Below are positions 25,637-33,302 of a stretch of 47,598 nucleotides of DNA, piece by piece. Source of the stretch: Bacteroidales bacterium. GTDB taxonomy: Bacteria; Bacteroidota; Bacteroidia; Bacteroidales; VadinHA17. The translations under genes were made by a program, and so were the position numbers. The notes under the pieces are model-generated. The model was not told the DNA's origin. It searched no databases and saw nothing but the letters and a program-made list of their open reading frames with translations. Position 1 is the stretch's first letter. Each line of letters begins with the position of its first letter. The DNA lies in NCBI GenBank assembly GCA_003520925.1, contig DOTV01000233.1:14547-62144 (forward strand), in the 5' to 3' direction.

Positions 25637-26971
25637 CTAAAGCAGTTTGCTTGCCAGTTCTGCAAGGAAGCTGCGCTCCCCTTTAACAAGGTTAACATGT
25701 GCAAAAATATCCTGATCCTTCATTTTGTCTGAAAGATAGCTTAGCCCGTTTGATGCAGTATCGAGGTAAGGGGAATCAATCTGTTCAATATCGCCGGTAA
25801 ACACCATCTTTGTTCCTTCACCGGCTCTGGTTATTATGGTCTTGATCTCATGAGGTGTCAGGTTCTGAGCTTCGTCGACTATGAAAAAAATACTCGAAAG
25901 GCTTCTTCCTCTTATATATGCGAGTGGAGTTATAACCAGTTTTTCTTCTTTAACCATTTCATTGATTCTCAGAAACTCAGGGCTCTGGTGACTGAATTTA
26001 TGTTTAATGACTGTGAGGTTGTCATATAATGGTGTCATATAAGGGTCCATTTTTTCCTTTACATCACCAGGGAGAAATCCCAGATCACGGTTTGCCAGTG
26101 GGACTATCGGTCTTGCAAGAAATATCTGCTTGTATCGCTTATGCTGCTGAAGAGCGGCAGCGAGCGCAAGAAGGGTTTTTCCTGTCCCGGCCTTGCCTGT
26201 AAGAGAAACCAGCTGTACATCAGGATTTGTAAGAGCATCAAGTGCGAAAGTCTGTTCGGCGTTCCGGGGATCTATACCATAGGTGGTCTGCTTGATCACC
26301 CTGTTCAGAAGCTTGTTTGCCGGATTAAAGTGGGCCAGGGCGCTTGCCCCGCTGTTTTTCATAATGAAGAACTGATGCCCCTTTGTTTCAGGGTCTATAT
26401 TAAATTCTGAAACGTTTACACCCTCCGGAACTTCATACAACCTGCTAATCAAAGCATGATCAATCCCCTCCAGCACCTGTATACCCTTGTAAAGATCATC
26501 TATGTTTGCCACTTTATCATTCTGGTAATCCTGTGCTATTATCCCGAGCGATTTTGCCTTCATCCTCAGGTTTATGTCCTTTGTGATAAGAACTACCGAT
26601 TTATCCTTGTTTGTATTACAGACATAGTCGGCAATTGCCAGAATTCGGTGATCGGCCGTTCTTTCGGGGAATGACTGGTTGACTTTTTCAGAAAAATCAC
26701 GGCCGGTTTCGATGTGAAGATTTCCAAGATTTTCTCCAAGAGGGATATTGGCGGTAAGAAGCATATCACCTGAAAGCTTATCAAGTTCCCTTGTAAACTC
26801 CCTGGCGTGAAAATTAATTATATCATTTCCCTTTTTAAACTTATCCAGCTCCTCCAGGACAACTATAGGGATTATAACATCATTTTCTTCGAAATTATAA
26901 ATGCATTTGAAATCGTGCAGCAAAACATTTGTATCAATAATGAATAGTTTTTTATTGTGTTTTTTCTTCAT
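25637..26971 (-). CDS. PhoH family protein with N-terminal PIN domain
   Basis: This cytoplasmic protein joins a PIN ribonuclease domain (KLFIIDTNVLLHDF, VVLEELDKFKKG, acidic residues to about residue 145) to a PhoH ATPase domain with P-loop SLTGKAGTGKTLLALAAAL and the Walker B-like FFIVDEAQNLTPHEI. This PIN-PhoH layout suggests an RNA-unwinding nuclease. The open frame reaches a TTG at 26992, but the ATG at 26969-26971 gives the expected MKKKHNKKLF start and is preferred (444 residues). It is the first gene of the seven-gene minus-strand run and diverges from folC. Confidence 0.93.
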   Translation of the reverse strand: MKKKHNKKLFIIDTNVLLHDFKCIYNFEENDVIIPIVVLEELDKFKKGNDIINFHAREFTRELDKLSGDMLLTANIPLGENLGNLHIETGRDFSEKVNQSFPERTADHRILAIADYVCNTNKDKSVVLITKDINLRMKAKSLGIIAQDYQNDKVANIDDLYKGIQVLEGIDHALISRLYEVPEGVNVSEFNIDPETKGHQFFIMKNSGASALAHFNPANKLLNRVIKQTTYGIDPRNAEQTFALDALTNPDVQLVSLTGKAGTGKTLLALAAALQQHKRYKQIFLARPIVPLANRDLGFLPGDVKEKMDPYMTPLYDNLTVIKHKFSHQSPEFLRINEMVKEEKLVITPLAYIRGRSLSSIFFIVDEAQNLTPHEIKTIITRAGEGTKMVFTGDIEQIDSPYLDTASNGLSYLSDKMKDQDIFAHVNLVKGERSFLAELASKLL

Positions 26972-27030
26972 AGTTAAGTAATTTAAAATCAATAAGCTGT
27001 ATTTTGCAAATAGATCTCTTCAGCACCCGG

Positions 27031-27038
27031 CAAAATTA
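27031..27038 (-). promoter_or_regulatory. TAnnTTTG -7 box for the PhoH gene run
   Basis: On the minus strand this reads TAATTTTG, about 60 bases before the PhoH ATG in the divergent space with folC. It is the only match I saw in that gap on this strand. No clear -33 element was found. Confidence 0.35.
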
Positions 27039-27090
27039 ATTAAAATAAAGTTTACATTGTTGTATGTGTTGAAAGTATGTTAATTTGTAT

Positions 27091-28380
27091 ATGAATTATA
27101 AACAGACAATTGAATTTCTTTACAGCCAGCTTCCGGCGTATCACAGGATTGGGAAAGCTGCTTATAAGAATGATCTTCAGAATACCATTGAACTCGACAG
27201 GCATCTTGGTCATCCTCATTCAGGGTACAGGACAATACATGTGGCCGGAACCAACGGAAAAGGCTCTGTGTCGCATATGATCGCATCAGTTCTTATGGAA
27301 GCCGGTTATAAAACAGGCCTCTATACCTCCCCTCATCTTAAAGATTTCAGGGAGAGAATAAGGGTCAATGGTAAGATGATCACCAGGAGTGCAGTAACTG
27401 AATTTATCAGGAAAAACTCACTTTTTCTGGCTTCTTTGAAGCCATCATTCTTTGAAATGACTGTAGGTATGGCGTTTGATTATTTTGCCAGGACCGGTGT
27501 CGACATTGCAGTTATTGAGGTGGGTCTTGGGGGAAGGCTCGACTCAACCAACATTATTGATCCCATACTTTCGATAATTACAAATATAGGTCACGATCAT
27601 TTTGATCTTCTCGGAGATACCTTTGAAAAAGTAGCTGTAGAGAAGTCAGGAATAATAAAACCGGGAGTTCCGGTAGTGATCAGTGAAACCCAGAAGGAGA
27701 CTGAAAATGTTTTTGCAGGAAGAGCCTCCGCAACAGGTTCAGAGATATTTTACGCCGACAGAAATTACACCTGCATACTTAATGATTTTGACTGGACCAA
27801 AGGAAAAAGGAATTATCGCATAACGGAAAACTTATCAGGGAAATCATTAAAAGGTGAAGTTGGCCCGGGAGGTGATTACCAGGTCAAAAATCTTCAGGCC
27901 GTTTATCAGGCATTCAGTGTCATGGAAACCTTAATACCGCATTCTGATAAAAATCTCATTGATGGCATCAGGAAAGTAGAAACTAATACAAAGTTTGCAG
28001 GCAGGTGGCAGATCATTGGTAGGAAACCTCTGGTAGTATGTGATACCGGACACAATAGGGAGGGTCTTGAATATGTTATGAATCAGGTTAAAAAGGTCCC
28101 AAAGAGCAGGCTTCATCTGGTCATTGGCTTTGTGAGCGATAAGGATCTGAGTATCGTATTGCCGCTTTTCCCTCCCGACGGGGTTTATTATTTTACAAAA
28201 GCTTCAGTTCCAAGAGCCCTGGATGAGAAGATTCTGATGGCAGAAGCTGCAAACTGGAACCTGAAGGGAAAATGCTTTCCTGATGTGGGATCTGCTGTCA
28301 GATCTGCACGTAAAAATGCTTCAGAGAGTGATATGATTTTCATAGGAGGGAGTACTTTTGTTGTTGCAGATGCATTGTAA
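27091..28380 (+). CDS. folC: Folylpolyglutamate synthase / dihydrofolate synthase
   Basis: Cytoplasmic ATP-dependent ligase that adds glutamate to dihydropteroate or folates. IHVAGTNGKGSVSHMIASVL is the P-loop region (near residue 50); TSPHLKDFRERIRVNG, VIEVGLGGRLDSTNII and NIGHDHFDLLGDT are family signatures. The C-terminal Mur-ligase domain has VVCDTGHNREGLEYV. The frame runs two codons further upstream to a TTG at 27085; the ATG at 27091 is preferred, giving 429 residues, a normal length. It diverges from the PhoH gene. Confidence 0.95.
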   Translation: MNYKQTIEFLYSQLPAYHRIGKAAYKNDLQNTIELDRHLGHPHSGYRTIHVAGTNGKGSVSHMIASVLMEAGYKTGLYTSPHLKDFRERIRVNGKMITRSAVTEFIRKNSLFLASLKPSFFEMTVGMAFDYFARTGVDIAVIEVGLGGRLDSTNIIDPILSIITNIGHDHFDLLGDTFEKVAVEKSGIIKPGVPVVISETQKETENVFAGRASATGSEIFYADRNYTCILNDFDWTKGKRNYRITENLSGKSLKGEVGPGGDYQVKNLQAVYQAFSVMETLIPHSDKNLIDGIRKVETNTKFAGRWQIIGRKPLVVCDTGHNREGLEYVMNQVKKVPKSRLHLVIGFVSDKDLSIVLPLFPPDGVYYFTKASVPRALDEKILMAEAANWNLKGKCFPDVGSAVRSARKNASESDMIFIGGSTFVVADAL

Positions 28381-28443
28381 AAGGGTTACATTTAAAATTA
28401 ATTTGAGTTTAGGTTTTTATTAACAAATACCAGTCTGAGGTGT

Positions 28444-28592
28444 GAGATTCCTCATTTTGCTGCGCTTCATTCGGAATGACAACAATTATTTTTTGGGATG
28501 GGGTAAGGCGAGAGCGGCGCTACCGCCGCTCTCGCCTTACCTCCATAAATCCAAATAAAGTACTGTCATTCCGAGCTTTAGCGAGGAATCTC
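28444..28592. repeat. Composite inverted repeat with nested 22-bp-arm hairpin
   Basis: The outer arms are 28444-28480 (begins GAGATTCCTC, ends CGGAATGAC) and 28565-28592 (GTCATTCCGAG...GAGGAATCTC), inverted with respect to each other. Nested inside, 28498-28519 and 28524-28546 form a stem of 22 pairs with one bulged T and a CTAC loop. The element lies in the 297-bp gap between folC and the nucleotidase and has no coding potential. It resembles the mobile palindromic elements with GGAATGAC ends found in many bacterial genomes, and may be non-autonomous. It could also terminate folC transcription. Confidence 0.8.
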
Positions 28593-28677
28593 TAATAAAA
28601 AATGACTGAACTAATGAACAAAAATACATGGATTCAATCTGCGGAATTCCTAATACTAATTAAAAAAATGTATACTG

Positions 28678-30474
28678 ATGAAAAGATTATCCTTGACTCT
28701 TCTGTTATTGCCTTTTTTTCTGACAGTTTCAGCTCAGTCAGAAAAGAAAATAATTATTCTTCACACAAATGATATCCACTCACGGCTGAACGGATATCCG
28801 CGTGAATCAACCTATTCTCCTCTGACAACAGGAAATGATTTAACAATGGGCGGATTCTCACGGATTGCAGCGATCATTAAAACTGAAAAAGAGTCAAACC
28901 CGGGTATAACACTTACCGTTGATGCAGGCGATTTTTTAGAGGGTACGCTGTTTTATGCATTGGAGGCTCAGACCGGCTTTCAGCTCAGCCTGATGAAAAA
29001 AATGGGTTATGATCTGGTTTCAATCGGGAACCATGAATTTGAATTTGGTCCGGAAAAACTGGCCGGGATAATCAATAAATCTGTTTCAAACGGACCAATT
29101 CCGAATATTCTTTCGGGCAATGCGCTATTTAGTTCCACTGACCCTGCAGATGACGGGCTGGAAAAACTCTATTCAGCCGAAGTAATAGGAAAGAAGCTCA
29201 TTATTGAAAAGGACGGTTTGAGGATTGGATTCTTTTCCCTTCTTGGTGTAAATGCTGCTGATGTTGCCCCGTCGGCAAGACCGGTTAAATTCGCAAAGCA
29301 GATCCCGTTTGCAAAGAAAATGGTAAAGGAGCTTAAAAGTGAAAAATGTGATATAATAATATGTGTTTCACATTCCGGAGTTACTAAGGACAAAAATGGT
29401 ATGTGGTCAGGAGAAGACGTTAAACTTGCTGAGTCAGTCCGAGGGATCGATGTAATAATAAGCGGCCATACCCATACGAAGCTTGACAAACCAATAATAA
29501 TAAATGGAATTCCGGTTGTCCAGGCAGGAGAAAATGGTCAGTATATAGGCAGGATATCTTTAACCTGGTCGAAGGGTAAGCTCGGACTGGATGATTACAA
29601 TCTGATACCCGCTGACGATAATATTTTGGGGGATAGTGAAGTTGAAGAATTAGTGAAGGAACAGCAGGACCTTATTACTAGGTTTATTCTATCCCCCCTG
29701 GGCATAAAATATTCTGATCCGGTTGCTGAAACTGACTTCCCTCTTGAATTTGACATAAACGGAGATCTGAGTGCCAGCAGTCTTGGCCCGATGGTTGCAG
29801 ATGCAATTCATTATTATGTTAATAAACATTCTGCCGATGGATGTGATGTCAGCATGGTGGCAGCAGGTGTTATCAGGGATAACTTTGTTCCAGGGGTGCT
29901 GTCGGCACCTGATATTTTCAGTGTTATGTCGCTCGGTACAGGTTCCGATAATATACCGGGTTATCCACTTTCGAGGCTATATGTAACGGGCAAAGAACTT
30001 AAAAATATACTTGAAATACTTCAGGTGGCTTACAAATCGACACCTGATAATTTCTGCTATTATTCCGGACTAAAGGTTGAATACAATCCTGGCAGGGGGC
30101 TGCTTAAAAAGTTAAGCAGGATTGATATCGTTCGTTCTGATGGTAGTATTATAAATGTCGGTTTCTCAAAAAAGAACAAGACCCTGTATTCAATAACTGC
30201 TAATTCTTACATGCTTGAATTTGTAGGGATTATTAAAAAGATGAGTTTCGGGCTAATTAATGTTGTCCCCAAGGATGCATCAGGGAAACCTGTTACTGAT
30301 ATGAAGAATGCCGTTATCGATATGAACCAATCCGCACCAGGTACTCAGGAGGGAAAGGAATGGCTTGCATTGCTTGAATTCATAAGTTCAATGAAAGATC
30401 AAAACGGAAATGGTATCCCTGATATTGAAAAGAAATATTCTGTTCCTGTAAAGACATTTTTCACGGCATTTTAA
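28678..30474 (+). CDS. Exported 5'-nucleotidase / bifunctional metallophosphatase
   Basis: This 598-residue protein has a signal peptide (residues 1 to about 20, ending VSAQ). The N-terminal calcineurin-like domain has ILHTNDIHSRL, GNHEFEFG, CVSHSG and ISGHTHTKL as metal ligands. A C-terminal 5'-nucleotidase domain follows from about residue 350 (NILEILQVAY, KVEYNPGR). It would release phosphate from nucleotides outside the cytoplasm. Both domains lie on one chain. An extra feature is the tail DQNGNGIPD near residue 580, which looks like a calcium-binding DxNxNGxxD loop. Confidence 0.93.
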   Translation: MKRLSLTLLLLPFFLTVSAQSEKKIIILHTNDIHSRLNGYPRESTYSPLTTGNDLTMGGFSRIAAIIKTEKESNPGITLTVDAGDFLEGTLFYALEAQTGFQLSLMKKMGYDLVSIGNHEFEFGPEKLAGIINKSVSNGPIPNILSGNALFSSTDPADDGLEKLYSAEVIGKKLIIEKDGLRIGFFSLLGVNAADVAPSARPVKFAKQIPFAKKMVKELKSEKCDIIICVSHSGVTKDKNGMWSGEDVKLAESVRGIDVIISGHTHTKLDKPIIINGIPVVQAGENGQYIGRISLTWSKGKLGLDDYNLIPADDNILGDSEVEELVKEQQDLITRFILSPLGIKYSDPVAETDFPLEFDINGDLSASSLGPMVADAIHYYVNKHSADGCDVSMVAAGVIRDNFVPGVLSAPDIFSVMSLGTGSDNIPGYPLSRLYVTGKELKNILEILQVAYKSTPDNFCYYSGLKVEYNPGRGLLKKLSRIDIVRSDGSIINVGFSKKNKTLYSITANSYMLEFVGIIKKMSFGLINVVPKDASGKPVTDMKNAVIDMNQSAPGTQEGKEWLALLEFISSMKDQNGNGIPDIEKKYSVPVKTFFTAF

Positions 30475-30475
30475 G

Positions 30476-32110
30476 CTACCATTTACTGTAAGGATTGTCG
30501 ACAACTAACCTTGTCTTCCTGTTTGCTACAGTATAACCGATTCCATAGATTGCTTTTGTAACAAGCTCCATCTTTTCGTAATCGAGTTTATCAGCAATAT
30601 CTTCAGGTTTATGATAATCTGTATGCAGTCCTGTCGAGAAGAATAGAACAGGAATGTCCTTCTTGACAAAATTAAAATGGTCGCTCCTGGAGAAAAGCTG
30701 CAGCGGGTGATTCCTTCCGCTAAGGCTGTAATCAATATCGATAGGGGATTTTTTATCAACCTCATCAGCAATTGCGACAAGCTCCTTGCTCTGGTTGCCA
30801 GTTATTACAAATACACCGTTTTTCCCAGTCATAGGATTCTCACTTGTCGTATCGGCTACTCCTTTTACTCTTCCTATCATATCTATATTGAGATCAACCA
30901 CTGTGTTTTCGAGAGGGAAAAGTGGGTTACTGACATATGATTGTGAGCCAAATAAACCAATTTCCTCACCAGTGACCCATAAAAACAGAATCGATCTGAG
31001 AGGCTTTTTTACGAGGCTTTGAAATGCCTGTGCAATTTCAAGCATTGCAGCACAACCAGATGCATTATCATCCGCCCCCGGAAATACTTTATCTCCTGAT
31101 TTCCCTACATGATCAGCGTGTGCTGAGAATACTACCAGTTCTTTCTTAAGCTGTGCATCACTACCTTCGATCCAAGCAGCGACATTATAAAGGGTAACCT
31201 CTTTGGTATCTGACACCTCAGTAATTCTTAATTTCTTACCAGTTATCACGAAAGACTGTGGTTTCAGGTTCGCATCAATCGTTTCCTGCAGTTTTTCAAG
31301 AGTATGTCCTGTTCCCCTTAACAACTCATCAGCAACCGACCTGTGAACAAAAATTATTCTGGGCATTGCCGGCATATCAAATACCAAGGGCTTTGACCCC
31401 TTCAGATACTTGCTCGATTCTAATTCGTTAGCTATACCGGGATACTGCTGTTCTATGGATGAAAATCCGGATTTTGGATCAGAAACAATAATAATTGCCT
31501 TTGCCTTGGAGAACATCAGGGCAGTAATCTTCGCCTGAATGCTCATAAATGAAGACCAGATAGGCTCCTCAAAAAGATATTTTGTACCATCCTGAGATAG
31601 TGGAGACCTGTTCATAAGAAGAAGTATCTTTCCTTCAGGTGTAATATTTTCCAGATCATTGTATTTGTATTTGTCAGCTTTGATTCCATAACCGACAAAT
31701 GCAACCTCACCTTCAACTTCAAAATCTCCAGCACCTGCAGGAAAAAGCTGGTACATTGGTTCAGTAATCTTAACAGAATCCATGCCTGAACTGAATACTT
31801 TTATCATTGATTTCTTAGGGTCAATAAATTTCTTCATAATTGAATATGGCTGAAGATAGCTTGATCCGTTGGCAGGCTTCAGATTCATCAGACTGGCCTG
31901 TGAAACAATATAGTTCAATGCAATCTCAAGTTCTGATTCCCCGTTCGACCTGCCTTTCATTGACGGTGAAGCAAGAAAGGAAACATGTGCCCTGAGGTCC
32001 CCGGAATTAATCTTGCCTGTACCCTGATTAATTTTTTGGGAGAAAGAAAGAGATGGAATTACAACAATTGAGATTATAATAAAGATTGAAAAGGTTTTCA
32101 ACTGTTTCAT
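30476..32110 (-). CDS. Exported M28 family zinc aminopeptidase
   Basis: This 544-residue protein has an N-terminal signal peptide ending near LSFSQ (residue 25). A PA-like insert occupies about residues 110-290, and the M28 catalytic domain follows: SAHADHVGK, FPGADDNASGCAAM, VTGEEIGLFGS, DMIGRV and a final His in GLHTDYHKPEDIAD complete a two-zinc site. It probably trims peptides in the periplasm or at the surface. Its 3' end is 1 bp from the convergent nucleotidase stop, and the gene appears monocistronic. Confidence 0.93.
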   Translation of the reverse strand: MKQLKTFSIFIIISIVVIPSLSFSQKINQGTGKINSGDLRAHVSFLASPSMKGRSNGESELEIALNYIVSQASLMNLKPANGSSYLQPYSIMKKFIDPKKSMIKVFSSGMDSVKITEPMYQLFPAGAGDFEVEGEVAFVGYGIKADKYKYNDLENITPEGKILLLMNRSPLSQDGTKYLFEEPIWSSFMSIQAKITALMFSKAKAIIIVSDPKSGFSSIEQQYPGIANELESSKYLKGSKPLVFDMPAMPRIIFVHRSVADELLRGTGHTLEKLQETIDANLKPQSFVITGKKLRITEVSDTKEVTLYNVAAWIEGSDAQLKKELVVFSAHADHVGKSGDKVFPGADDNASGCAAMLEIAQAFQSLVKKPLRSILFLWVTGEEIGLFGSQSYVSNPLFPLENTVVDLNIDMIGRVKGVADTTSENPMTGKNGVFVITGNQSKELVAIADEVDKKSPIDIDYSLSGRNHPLQLFSRSDHFNFVKKDIPVLFFSTGLHTDYHKPEDIADKLDYEKMELVTKAIYGIGYTVANRKTRLVVDNPYSKW

Positions 32111-32240
32111 GGATTTATTTTTTTCTGGCGATAAATGTAGAAAAGAATTTCCTTAAAAAACTAAATCCATAAGCTATAAAGGTGATTTAAGTCTGGATTT
32201 ATAGTGCCTTTAATTGAAGTAAAAGGAATGATTTATTTTT

Positions 32241-32248
32241 TAGCTTTG
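32241..32248 (+). promoter_or_regulatory. TAnnTTTG -7 box upstream of the TerC-family gene
   Basis: TAGCTTTG lies 17 bases before the ATG at 32266. A TTG at 32214-32216 could be the -33 element, although its spacing of 24 bases is longer than usual. Confidence 0.4.
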
Positions 32249-32265
32249 CAGATTAATATAATTTT

Positions 32266-33216
32266 ATGGAACCAGGTATCTTATTCTGGGTAGTATTTAC
32301 AATAGTAATTGTTACGGTGCTTGCTCTCGACCTCGGAGTCCTGAACAGGAATCCTCATAAGATTAAACTCAGGGAGGCACTTATTTGGAGCGGGATCTGG
32401 ATATCCATCGCACTGATTTTTAATGTTTTTGTTTATTTCGAGTTCGGCAAGATCAAAGCTCTGGAATTTCTTACGGGCTATCTCATCGAGTACTCTTTAA
32501 GCATTGACAATATCTTTGTATTCATTTTGATATTCTCATATTTTGCGGTTAAGCCCCAATATCAGCATAAAATACTGTTCTGGGGTATTTTAGGGGCATT
32601 GATAATGAGGGGGATATTTATTTTTGCCGGAGTCGCATTGATAAACAGGTTCCATTGGATCGTAATTATTTTTGGTGGTTTCCTTGTATTTTCCGGGATA
32701 AAAATGCTTTTTCAGAAAGCGGATGCGGAAGTTGAGCCTGAAAAAAATGCACTGGTAAGGATGTTCAGGAAGTTTCTGCCGGTAACAGACTCACTGCATG
32801 AGGACCACCTGTTTGTAAAACAGAATAGTAAATTGTATGCAACACCATTATTCCTGGTGCTGCTTGTAATTGAATCAACCGACCTTGTGTTTGCTGTCGA
32901 CAGCATCCCTGCAGTTCTGGCCATCAGTAAGGATACATTCATAGTTTACACCTCAAATATTTTTGCGATACTTGGACTTCGTTCACTCTATTTTGCAGTA
33001 TCTGGGATTATGGGATTATTCAGATTTCTGAAAGTGGGACTGGCTATAGTACTCTCATTCGTAGGCTTGAAAATGCTTGCCTCTTATTTCCATATTGAGA
33101 TACCAATATTAATATCCCTTGCAATAATAGTTACAATACTTCTATTTTCTATAGTCGCATCTGTTATCATTAAAAAGAAAGAATCCCTTCCTGATCTGAT
33201 AAAACGTGAGGATTGA
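32266..33216 (+). CDS. TerC family integral membrane protein
   Basis: This 316-residue inner-membrane protein has about nine hydrophobic segments. TerC motifs are clear: SLSIDNIFVFILIFSYF with its acidic residue in the membrane, and ESTDLVFAVDSIPAVLAIS with TSNIFAILGLRSLYF. Relatives (Alx, TerC, MeeF/MeeY) export manganese, including metal loading of exported enzymes. Several metalloenzymes encoded nearby are exported, but no direct link is shown. It appears monocistronic. Confidence 0.94.
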   Translation: MEPGILFWVVFTIVIVTVLALDLGVLNRNPHKIKLREALIWSGIWISIALIFNVFVYFEFGKIKALEFLTGYLIEYSLSIDNIFVFILIFSYFAVKPQYQHKILFWGILGALIMRGIFIFAGVALINRFHWIVIIFGGFLVFSGIKMLFQKADAEVEPEKNALVRMFRKFLPVTDSLHEDHLFVKQNSKLYATPLFLVLLVIESTDLVFAVDSIPAVLAISKDTFIVYTSNIFAILGLRSLYFAVSGIMGLFRFLKVGLAIVLSFVGLKMLASYFHIEIPILISLAIIVTILLFSIVASVIIKKKESLPDLIKRED

Positions 33217-33238
33217 AATACTTTTTGAACAAAGTATT
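33217..33238 (+). terminator. Weak hairpin after the TerC-family gene
   Basis: AATACTTT / AAAGTATT form an 8-bp stem with a 6-nt TTGAAC loop right after the stop codon. Only a short AGTTTTAC follows, so termination is possible but not convincing. Confidence 0.35.
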
Positions 33239-33302
33239 AGTTTTACAATTCAATAATGTGAAGGATTTTATTTTCAAACAGATTTTCTAAGGGCGAACGG
33301 GA

